This document shows, in pieces, positions 1 to 5,909 of a stretch of DNA of 6,031 bases. Within the stretch, counting starts at the first letter, position 1; each line of letters starts with the position of its first letter. A model generated the notes under the pieces. The model was not told the DNA's origin, did not search any database, and saw nothing but the letters and a program-made list of their open reading frames with translations. The translations under genes were made by a program, and so were the position numbers. Origin of the DNA: JACCYQ01 sp036675565 (GTDB taxonomy: Bacteria; Bacteroidota; Bacteroidia; Chitinophagales; Chitinophagaceae); the NCBI GenBank assembly GCA_036675565.1, contig JAKFER010000172.1, forward strand, positions 1 to 6,031, in the 5' to 3' direction.

Positions 1-1112
1 TGTCCCTGGAAATACCATTCATTAAAGGTTACGTTTTTAATGCCAATGATATGGTTATCGGTTAATTCTATGATCTTATCAACCAATAAAAATGGGTACC
101 TGTGAGGTAATTTGGATTCAATATATACCTGGTCAAAAACCGGGGGTATGTTGGGGTCGTATGCAGGTGCTACTTTAGCATTCTTGTTCTTCTTGATGTA
201 TTGCTTCAGCAATTTGGCAAATTCCACATTGCTGCTATGCCCGGGGCGATTGGCTATAATATGAGCCTTGATCGGAAAGCCAACAAGGGCAAGATCACCC
301 ACAATGTCTAACAATTTATGACGGGCAGGTTCATTCGGGTAACGAAGCTCCAGGTTGTCGAGGTAACCTTCGTTTACTTCTATATGATCTCTTTTAAAGG
401 CTTTTGCCAGGCGTTCTTTTTCTTCTTCGGTTACTTGTTTATCAACAACCACTATCGCATTATTGATATCTCCTCCTTTAATGAGGTTATGTTCAAGCAG
501 CATTTCCAGTTCGTGCAAAAAAACAAATGTGCGACAAGGCGCAATTTCCTTTTTAAAATCAGACAGGGTTTTTAAAGACGCATGTTGTGTGCCCAGTACC
601 GGGGAATTAAAATCAATCAGTGTGGTAAACTGGTAATGACTGGCCGGTACGGCCATCAGGTCAACCCGTTTAACATCATCCGTTAAACAAATATTTTCAT
701 CGATTGTGTACCAGGTTTTCACAGCATCCTGTTCCTCTATGCCACTTTTTTCAATCAGGTCAACAAAAGGCTGGGAGCTTCCATCAATAATGGGAACTTC
801 GGGACCATTCAGTTCTATCACCAGGTTGTCAATGCCCATACCCACCAGGGCAGCCAGGATATGTTCTATGGTGCCAACTTTTACACCATGTTGCTCCAGG
901 GTTGTTCCGCGACTGGTATCGGTTACCAGGTCGCAATCCGCTTTAATGAAAGGTTTGTTTTCAAGATCGGTGCGTTGAAACCTGATCCCCTTATTTACTT
1001 CGGCAGGAACCAGCGTCATTTCCACAAACTTGCCTGTATGCAGGCCATTCCCGGAAATACTAACAGGTGTCTTTAATGTATGTTGCTTGTCCGGGTTGAA
1101 GGTCTCGTTCAT
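1..1112 (-). CDS. lpxC/fabZ: Bifunctional LpxC/FabZ: UDP-3-O-acyl-GlcNAc deacetylase fused to 3-hydroxyacyl-ACP dehydratase (3' end cut off by the window)
   Basis: The reading frame is open from an ATG at 1112 to the window edge, giving 370 codons plus two bases. Residues 1 to about 305 are LpxC, the zinc enzyme that performs the committed deacetylation of lipid A synthesis in the cytoplasm. Visible active-site residues are E83-H84 (TIEHILAAL), H265 and D269 (RHKLLDIVGDL) and H292 (NRPGHSSN). They match the family's general base, three zinc ligands and catalytic histidine. After a Lys/Pro-rich linker at about 305-328, a FabZ domain begins with LPHRYPFLLVDKI (probable catalytic H337) and reaches NEWYFQG before the edge, so its catalytic acidic residue is not visible. 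FabZ dehydrates 3-hydroxyacyl-ACP, the acyl pool also used for lipid A. This fusion is known in Bacteroidota. The start is supported by the normal LpxC N-terminus (KTPVSISGNGLHTG) and a promoter-like box just upstream. LpxC identity is very secure and FabZ identity is secure. Confidence 0.97.
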   Translation of the reverse strand, partial: MNETFNPDKQHTLKTPVSISGNGLHTGKFVEMTLVPAEVNKGIRFQRTDLENKPFIKADCDLVTDTSRGTTLEQHGVKVGTIEHILAALVGMGIDNLVIELNGPEVPIIDGSSQPFVDLIEKSGIEEQDAVKTWYTIDENICLTDDVKRVDLMAVPASHYQFTTLIDFNSPVLGTQHASLKTLSDFKKEIAPCRTFVFLHELEMLLEHNLIKGGDINNAIVVVDKQVTEEEKERLAKAFKRDHIEVNEGYLDNLELRYPNEPARHKLLDIVGDLALVGFPIKAHIIANRPGHSSNVEFAKLLKQYIKKNKNAKVAPAYDPNIPPVFDQVYIESKLPHRYPFLLVDKIIELTDNHIIGIKNVTFNEWYFQG

Positions 1113-1130
1113 TCTTATTTTTTAGCCGGA

Positions 1131-1138
1131 CAAATATA
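1131..1138 (-). promoter_or_regulatory. Probable promoter -7 box for lpxC/fabZ (TATATTTG)
   Basis: On the minus strand this reads TATATTTG, an exact fit to the Bacteroidota -7 consensus TAnnTTTG. It lies 18 bases before the ATG at 1112, which would leave a leader of only about 10-15 bases. No clear TTTG -33 element is seen at the usual distance. The best candidate is a weak TTAA about 21 bases upstream. The box suggests lpxC/fabZ can be transcribed separately from the lpxD operon. An eight-base degenerate motif in A/T-rich DNA can occur by chance. Confidence 0.5.
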
Positions 1139-1239
1139 GGGATTAGAATTTATTAGCCGTTAATGGTATTGGTGCCGGAAAAAAGGATAATCTATGTGTT
1201 TGAAAAAATTATTTGTTGTTAGGCTCGTAATTTTCCTTT

Positions 1240-1265
1240 CCACTTTTTTCTTGATAAAAAAGTGG
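1240..1265. repeat. Perfect inverted repeat (10-bp arms, 6-base loop)
   Basis: CCACTTTTTT at 1240-1249 and AAAAAAGTGG at 1256-1265 are exact reverse complements around the loop CTTGAT. The loop sequence is itself the reverse complement of ATCAAG at 1274-1279, so loop pairing with the downstream segment is possible. Neither side carries the run of T expected directly after a classical intrinsic terminator, though six T or A residues lie within the arms. It could be a structural part of a dispersed repeat or a weak bidirectional terminator. Confidence 0.7.
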
Positions 1266-1584
1266 AGCAAAAAATCAAGGCTGCAGAAAAATGACTAAAA
1301 ATTGTCTTTCCCGGCTAAGAAAAACAAGTTCGATCAACAGAATAAAAATCAGCAACAGTGCGACTTTTGACCTGATGGCATGCCCAACCTACAGAATATG
1401 GTGTTTTTCTTTTTACGCCGTCAAAGCCAATTTTCTTAACGCCATTTTTCTGAGGCCGGTCCCTTCTTAATATTTAACCAGACAACATAGAATTTTATTG
1501 AAGTTCATTCCTTGCATACTTCGATCGAGTCATTTGCCATTTTTACCGGAAAATAATGATGAAAAAATTCCAGGTTCAAAGAAA

Positions 1585-2457
1585 TCATATAACCCGGTAG
1601 TTCCTATAATTGAATAAACGTTTGCCCGAAAGTTTTTCAATTTTATACAGTAACCAGTCTTTGAACGAGAGCTTTTTTTTGGTGAGATCAAAATCGAGTT
1701 GCCAGTTTTTATCTTTAATTCTTTGCAGCATGGTTTGCGGGTGGGTGCCGGTAAATTTTACCAGCGAGTCTGCATCATTCACATAATTAAAAAGATCCTG
1801 TTGTTGTTTATCTGATTCCGTTTGTTCCGCATCGCTCCATAGTTTTCCAAAATTTTCTCTTTTATGTTGTTGTAATTGCGGGTGCTTTACCCAGCCATAG
1901 TGATAAATGGATGCATCAATTTGTTTTACATTCAGTTTGCGATCATTTTTTCTGAAGCCCTGCGCATCACGATAACTCCGGATATTTTTATCATTGCGTA
2001 TGATGCGGATCTCTTTATCATACCATCGCCTTGTATCGCCTACATAATCATATGTACCATAAAAATGCAGGTAATTAAATAATAAGCCTTCTACATTCAA
2101 TTGATCCTTGTATTGATTAGCAGCTTGTAATATGGTTTGATGATATTTTTCGTGCACCACTTCATCAGCCTGCAGGTAAAAAGCCCAATCACTATTTTCT
2201 GAAACATGGCTGAAGGCCTTATCGGTTTCTACAGCCAAAACACGGCCGCCACTTCGTAAAGAGTCATCCCAGGTAGATTCAACAATTTTAATTTTGGGAG
2301 ATGGGATGGATTGAATGAGTGAAAGCGTTTGATCATCACTGTTACCCACGCTTACAATAAATTCATCAACCACCGGCAGGATGGAAGTTATGGATTCAAC
2401 AACGGGATAATCATACTTAATTGCATTGCGAACAAAAGTGAACCCGCTGATCTGCAT
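1585..2457 (-). CDS. Glycosyltransferase, family-2-like (GT-A type), substrate unknown
   Basis: This 290-residue protein begins MQISGFTFVRNAIKYDYPVV, the typical opening of a widespread group of GT2-like sugar transferases. The N-terminal half has the GT-A layout: a first strand at residues 3-9, a second strand with an acidic end (DEFIVSVGNSDD, 31-42), and a DXD-like metal and nucleotide-sugar motif QADE at 96-99 (FYLQADEVVHE). A later conserved-looking block is YHYGWVKHP at 185-193. The C-terminus is basic and rich in Lys, Arg and Tyr. No signal peptide or membrane segment is evident, so it probably acts in the cytoplasm or at the inner membrane face. It starts 22 bases after the lpxD stop and is probably transcribed with it. 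The location hints at a role in lipopolysaccharide or another surface glycan, but that is inference only. Family assignment is firm; donor and acceptor are unknown. Confidence 0.87.
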   Translation of the reverse strand: MQISGFTFVRNAIKYDYPVVESITSILPVVDEFIVSVGNSDDQTLSLIQSIPSPKIKIVESTWDDSLRSGGRVLAVETDKAFSHVSENSDWAFYLQADEVVHEKYHQTILQAANQYKDQLNVEGLLFNYLHFYGTYDYVGDTRRWYDKEIRIIRNDKNIRSYRDAQGFRKNDRKLNVKQIDASIYHYGWVKHPQLQQHKRENFGKLWSDAEQTESDKQQQDLFNYVNDADSLVKFTGTHPQTMLQRIKDKNWQLDFDLTKKKLSFKDWLLYKIEKLSGKRLFNYRNYRVI

Positions 2458-2479
2458 TTGGTTTCTATAATTTGTTTTC

Positions 2480-3526
2480 TTATTCGGTTTCCTTCAACAT
2501 TTCTTTAACCAGCACTTCCAGTTCGCTGATCCTTTTTTCCATTTCAGGAAGATTACGGGCCATAGCCTGGCTGCGAATAGCTTTGTTGTAATCATAAGCC
2601 GGTGAACCTGTCACCGCTGTGTTCGGTGTTTTGAGCGATTTTCCTAAACCGGATTGCGCATTGATCTTGCTGCCATCGGCAATTTCAATATGTCCTTTGG
2701 TGCCGGCCTGTCCGCCGATCATTACATTTTTCCCAATCTTGGTACTGCCGCTTATTCCAGCTAATGCTGCAATAACGGTATTTACGCCAACTTCAACGTT
2801 ATGGGCAATCTGCACCAGGTTATCCAGTTTTACACCTGTACGTATAAATGTTGAGCCGATCGTTGCCCTGTCGATGGTTGTATTAGCGCCGATCTCCACA
2901 TGATCTTCTATAACGACATTGCCGATTTGCGGCACTTTTTTATAATCACCTTCAGCCTGTGGCGCAAATCCAAAACCATCACTCCCAATCACGGTACCTG
3001 CATGAATACTTACATGGTTGCCAACAACACAATCATGATAAATTTTTACGCCCGGATGAATCACCACATCATTACCAATCGACACATTGTTTCCGATATA
3101 AGTATGCGGATGAATTTTGGTATTGTTCCCGATTTTCACTTTCTCACCCAAATACACAAATGCACCAATAAAAACATCAGATCCTAAAACAGCGGTATCT
3201 GAAATAAAACTGGGTTGCTGTATGCCGGTTAATTGCTGCATCTGCATTTGTTGGTAAAAAGACAGCAAGGTTGCGAATGCGGTATAAGCATCAGCAACCC
3301 GGATGAGGGTATTGTTTACCGGTTGCTTAAGCGAAAGTTTTTCATTGATGATTACGATCGATGCGCCGGTTTTGTACAGGTGTTCTTCATATTTCGGGTT
3401 TGCCAGAAAAGCCAGTTGACCATTTACTGCTTCTTCAATTTTACCAAACGAATCAACAGCTTCATTTGCATTTCCTTCAATTCTTCCATTGATCAATTGA
3501 GCGATCTGTGCAGCGGTAAATGTCAT
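2480..3526 (-). CDS. lpxD: LpxD, UDP-3-O-acylglucosamine N-acyltransferase
   Basis: LpxD transfers a 3-hydroxyacyl chain from acyl carrier protein to the amine exposed by LpxC, the third step of lipid A synthesis, in the cytoplasm. The protein has 348 residues, a normal length. Residues 1 to about 105 form the N-terminal uridine-binding-type domain. Residues from about 106 to 295 are hexapeptide repeats of a left-handed beta helix (many I/V-G-x-x turns, such as IGNNVSIGNDVVIHPG). DGFGFAP lies at 183-189. The motif LDNLVQIAHNVEVG contains H242, which corresponds to the catalytic histidine of E. coli LpxD (H239). The last 25 or so residues look like a short helix. The start is well placed: the HD gene ends with two consecutive TAA codons 12 bases upstream, implying co-transcription. 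Adjacency to an LpxC gene fits the pathway. Confidence 0.97.
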   Translation of the reverse strand: MTFTAAQIAQLINGRIEGNANEAVDSFGKIEEAVNGQLAFLANPKYEEHLYKTGASIVIINEKLSLKQPVNNTLIRVADAYTAFATLLSFYQQMQMQQLTGIQQPSFISDTAVLGSDVFIGAFVYLGEKVKIGNNTKIHPHTYIGNNVSIGNDVVIHPGVKIYHDCVVGNHVSIHAGTVIGSDGFGFAPQAEGDYKKVPQIGNVVIEDHVEIGANTTIDRATIGSTFIRTGVKLDNLVQIAHNVEVGVNTVIAALAGISGSTKIGKNVMIGGQAGTKGHIEIADGSKINAQSGLGKSLKTPNTAVTGSPAYDYNKAIRSQAMARNLPEMEKRISELEVLVKEMLKETE

Positions 3527-3538
3527 AGATAATTTTTA

Positions 3539-4759
3539 TTAATTTAATTCCGGTTCAATGTAACAAATGTAAAATTTTTTGACCTGCTTCGACAAGGTTT
3601 GATGGATCAGCGCATTATCAACCGCTGAAATATCTTTCACATCTCCATTTTTAAAAAGGATGTTGATCCGTTCATCAAATGGATTATACATGGTATTAAT
3701 AGCTTCTCCTTTGAACACAAAATAATCGGCTTCCTCATTACTTACATTCAATAAAGCTTTTACTTTCTTTTTCTTTTCAATGATCCCGTTTTCATCAAAA
3801 GGTTCGGTCTGTAATTTTATTTTGAATAACTTTCGATCGACCAATGCAGTGCATAATATGCTTAAAACTTTATCGGGATGTTTCATCCAGTTTTTAATGG
3901 TGCACATCATATCATAATCATCCAACTGGCAAAACAGGTCCAGGTTTTTTTCAATATCCGCTTCATCGCTGTGCAAAAAAAAGTTTAAGGTGTCGCTGGC
4001 AGCCTTCACTTCTATACCAGCTGCAATTATTTCTTTGGCCCGGCGAAGGATCTTTACCAGCATCATTTCGGCACTCACCACCGTTTTGTGTAAATAGACC
4101 TGCCAGTACATTAGTCTCCGGGAGACTAAAAATTTCTCCACAGAATAAATTCCTTTTTCTTCAACCACCAGTTCTCCATCTTTTACGGCCAGCATTTTAA
4201 TGATGCGATCTGAACCGATCACACCCTCAGCAACACCGGTAAAAAAACTATCGCGGTTCAGGTAATCCATCCGGTCAACATCCAACTGTCCGGATACCAA
4301 CTGGTGTAAAAAATGTTTTGGATGTGTGTCGTTGAAAATAGCCAATGCAGTATCCAGTTGTCCATTCAATGCTGTATTCAATTGCTGCATGATCATTTTT
4401 GAAATCTGCTCATGGTGCACGTTCCGGATCAATTCGTTTTCCAGTGCATGCGAAAACGGTCCGTGTCCAACATCATGTAAAAGGATCGCCACTTTGGCGC
4501 CCAGCACTTCTTCATCTGTAATATCCACGCCTTTTCGTTTCAATTCATATAAGGCATTACACATCAGGTGATAGGCACCTAAGGAATGATGCAAGCGACT
4601 GTGAACGGCACCCGGATAAACTAAATGGGCAAATGCCATTTGGTAAATGCGTCTTAAACGCTGGTACCAGGGATGTTCAATGATTTTAAATATTAATGGA
4701 TGATCGATGGTTATAAAACCATAGACCGGGTCATTGATGATCTTTTGTTTGGCAGGCAT
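3539..4759 (-). CDS. HD-domain phosphohydrolase (COG1078-like, dNTPase/SAMHD1-related)
   Basis: This is a 406-residue cytoplasmic protein of the HD superfamily. The metal-binding set is visible: H58 in SRLHHSLG, H95-D96 in ILLHDVGHGPFSH (with H99 and H104 also characteristic), and D162 in LDVDRMDYLNRD. These resemble the dNTP triphosphohydrolase/SAMHD1 branch, so hydrolysis of a nucleotide phosphate is likely, but the substrate is not known for most of these proteins. The frame is open to an ATG at 4885. I chose 4759 because MPAKQKIINDPVYGFI is the usual family opening, the extra 42 residues look non-coding, and a promoter lies inside the extension. The stop is double (TAA TAA), with lpxD 12 bases on. 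An HD gene of this kind commonly precedes lpxD in Bacteroidota, though I know of no established functional link to lipid A. Family is secure; exact activity is not. Confidence 0.92.
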   Translation of the reverse strand: MPAKQKIINDPVYGFITIDHPLIFKIIEHPWYQRLRRIYQMAFAHLVYPGAVHSRLHHSLGAYHLMCNALYELKRKGVDITDEEVLGAKVAILLHDVGHGPFSHALENELIRNVHHEQISKMIMQQLNTALNGQLDTALAIFNDTHPKHFLHQLVSGQLDVDRMDYLNRDSFFTGVAEGVIGSDRIIKMLAVKDGELVVEEKGIYSVEKFLVSRRLMYWQVYLHKTVVSAEMMLVKILRRAKEIIAAGIEVKAASDTLNFFLHSDEADIEKNLDLFCQLDDYDMMCTIKNWMKHPDKVLSILCTALVDRKLFKIKLQTEPFDENGIIEKKKKVKALLNVSNEEADYFVFKGEAINTMYNPFDERINILFKNGDVKDISAVDNALIHQTLSKQVKKFYICYIEPELN

Positions 4760-4791
4760 GCCTTTGTTTATTTTTTTAATGATGTAGCCGC

Positions 4792-4824
4792 CAAAACTAC
4801 AAAGGATGGAATAATAAAGGCAAA
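4792..4824 (-). promoter_or_regulatory. Probable promoter of the HD-lpxD-glycosyltransferase unit
   Basis: The minus strand reads TTTG (4821-4824), then 21 bases, then TAGTTTTG (4792-4799). This is an exact match to the Bacteroidota -33/-7 pattern with spacing inside the known range. Transcription would start near 4785-4788, leaving a leader of about 25-30 bases before the ATG at 4759. It lies between the repeat arrays downstream of hemB and the HD gene, and it argues against the longer N-terminus starting at 4885. Confidence 0.65.
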
Positions 4825-4831
4825 TTGGTTT

Positions 4832-4867
4832 AGGGTGAGGGATGAGGGTTTGAAGTTTAGAGTTTAG
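4832..4867. repeat. Degenerate 6-8 bp tandem units (GGGTGA / GGTTTGA / AGTTTAG)
   Basis: On the plus strand the units are GGGTGA (4833-4838), GGGATGA (4839-4845), then GGTTTGA (4847-4853) and two exact AGTTTAG copies (4854-4860 and 4861-4867). The units drift into each other, as expected of an old array built by slippage. The stretch is non-coding between hemB and the HD gene. Confidence 0.65.
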
Positions 4868-4876
4868 TTCAATACC

Positions 4877-4904
4877 TAATTCCAAATTCCTGATTCCTAA
4901 TTCC
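4877..4904. repeat. 7-bp tandem array, four copies (consensus TAATTCC)
   Basis: Four consecutive heptamers are TAATTCC (4877-4883), AAATTCC (4884-4890), TGATTCC (4891-4897) and TAATTCC (4898-4904). Five of seven positions are constant. Two bases separate it from the next array. Similar short arrays are plausible as intergenic repeats elsewhere in such genomes, but only this locus is visible. Confidence 0.85.
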
Positions 4905-4906
4905 TT

Positions 4907-4938
4907 TCAACATATCAACATATCAACCAATCAACTTA
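4907..4938. repeat. 8-bp tandem array, four copies (consensus TCAACATA), overlapping the hemB 3' end
   Basis: Consecutive octamers on the plus strand are TCAACATA (4907-4914), TCAACATA (4915-4922), TCAACCAA (4923-4930) and TCAACTTA (4931-4938). The last two cover the hemB stop codon and final codons (K-L-I-G-stop); the first two lie just outside. The period therefore continues through the gene end, suggesting that the non-coding copies arose by duplication of the coding end. Confidence 0.85.
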
Positions 4939-5897
4939 ACCGCATCTTTGGCAAAATAAGTAGCAATCAGGTCTGCACCGGCACGCTTTATACCGGTCAG
5001 TGTTTCCAGGATGGCCTGGTCCTCGTTCAGCCAGCCCATTTTGGCAGCGGCTTTGATCATGGCATACTCGCCACTGATGTTGTATGCACTAACGGGAACG
5101 TCTACTGCATTTTTAACTTCGCGGATTATATCCAGGTATGCCAGTGCGGGTTTAATCATCACCATGTCGGCGCCTTCTTCCACATCCATCATCGTTTCTT
5201 TAATGGCTTCAATTCGGTTATGATAATCCATCTGGTAGGTCTTTTTATCACCAAAACCAGGTGCACTGTCTAATGCATCCCGGAAAGGTCCATAAAAACA
5301 GGATGCATATTTAGCACTGTAACTCATAATACCCGTGTTATTGAAATTACTTTCTTCCAATGCTTCCCTGATGGCACCAATTCGGCCATCCATCATATCG
5401 CTTGGCGCTACCCAATCGGCACCTGCCTGCGCATGACTAACACTCATCTTCGCAAGAATTTCCACGGTTGCATCATTTACAATTTCGTTGTCTTCAACAA
5501 TTCCATCATGACCATATTCAGAAAACGGATCAAGAGCAATATCAGTCATCACCACCATCCCGGGTACAGCATCTTTAATGGCTTTTATACTTCTTTGCAT
5601 CAGGCCATCCGGGTTTAATGCTTCGGTGCCTTTGTTATCTTTTAATTCGTCCTTGCATTTTATAAAGAGCAATACCGATTTCAAACCCATACTCCAAAGC
5701 TCTTTGACTTCTTTAACCGTATGATCAAGTGAATACCGGTAATACCCCGGCATGGAGGTAATTTCTGTTTTCACATCTTTACCTTCATCTATAAATAATG
5801 GAACGATAAAATCATTTGGGGTTAACGTGGTCTCGGCTATCATTGCACGTATAGCCGGTGTGCGACGTAATATCCTGTTTCGTCTTTGTAAATACAT
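4923..5897 (-). CDS. hemB: HemB, porphobilinogen synthase (delta-aminolevulinic acid dehydratase)
   Basis: HemB condenses two 5-aminolevulinate molecules into porphobilinogen, the first pyrrole of heme and other tetrapyrroles, in the cytoplasm. It has 324 residues, the usual length, and a TIM-barrel type sequence. The two active-site lysines are K196 (MSYSAKYASCFYGPF) and K249 in the family signature GADMVMIKPALAY. The metal segment at 119-132 reads DIALDPFSEYGHDG: the three cysteines of zinc enzymes such as E. coli HemB are replaced by A121, D123 and D131. This matches the Asp-type, magnesium-using enzymes of Pseudomonas and plants. The start MYLQRRNRILRRTPAIR fits the family. There is no Shine-Dalgarno sequence, only A/T-rich DNA, which is normal for Bacteroidota. 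It follows hemF by 12 bases and is probably co-transcribed. Its 3' end overlaps a tandem repeat. Confidence 0.98.
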   Translation of the reverse strand: MYLQRRNRILRRTPAIRAMIAETTLTPNDFIVPLFIDEGKDVKTEITSMPGYYRYSLDHTVKEVKELWSMGLKSVLLFIKCKDELKDNKGTEALNPDGLMQRSIKAIKDAVPGMVVMTDIALDPFSEYGHDGIVEDNEIVNDATVEILAKMSVSHAQAGADWVAPSDMMDGRIGAIREALEESNFNNTGIMSYSAKYASCFYGPFRDALDSAPGFGDKKTYQMDYHNRIEAIKETMMDVEEGADMVMIKPALAYLDIIREVKNAVDVPVSAYNISGEYAMIKAAAKMGWLNEDQAILETLTGIKRAGADLIATYFAKDAVKLIG

Positions 5898-5909
5898 AAT
5901 ATAAAAAAT

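Larger units (their letters stand above)
1113..1584. other. 472-base intergenic region between the glycosyltransferase gene and lpxC/fabZ, possibly holding a dispersed repeat
   Basis: No convincing gene lies here. The region contains the lpxC promoter-like box, a perfect hairpin at 1240-1265, a 59-codon plus-strand ORF at 1291-1470 without recognisable homology or a clear ribosome binding site, and two 8-bp palindromes: GGCATGCC at 1377-1384 and TCGATCGA at 1521-1528. The stretch from about 1230 to 1470 resembles, from memory, an intergenic sequence type that recurs in Bacteroidota genomes. I cannot confirm that, because only one copy is present in this window. No classical hairpin-plus-T-run terminator follows the glycosyltransferase stop. 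Confidence 0.5.

Noticed and set aside
318..1076. Plus-strand ORFs of 71-90 codons at 318-575, 706-978 and 861-1076
   Set aside because: They lie antisense within lpxC/fabZ, whose minus-strand frame is continuous with conserved active-site motifs; their translations have no recognisable features.
1240..1265. Hairpin as a classical intrinsic terminator
   Set aside because: The stem has only four G:C pairs, no T-run follows it on either strand, and it lies more than 300 bases beyond the glycosyltransferase stop.
1122..1318. TTAGCCGG (1122-1129) and CCGGCTAA (1311-1318) as terminal inverted repeats of an element
   Set aside because: The match is eight bases only, no target-site duplication is seen, and one copy overlaps the short leader of lpxC/fabZ, so chance is likely.
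1876..3532. Plus-strand ORFs opposite the glycosyltransferase gene and lpxD
   Set aside because: They are antisense shadows of well-supported genes, with no domain or start context; several overlap each other.
4832..4938. CRISPR array
   Set aside because: Units are 6-8 bp with no spacers between them, far from the 23-50 bp repeats and unique spacers of CRISPR.
4326..5618. Plus-strand ORFs opposite the HD gene and hemB (4326-4571, 5011-5223, 5433-5618)
   Set aside because: Antisense to conserved coding sequence. The His-rich run in the last one comes from reading repeated ATGATGG-type codons in reverse.
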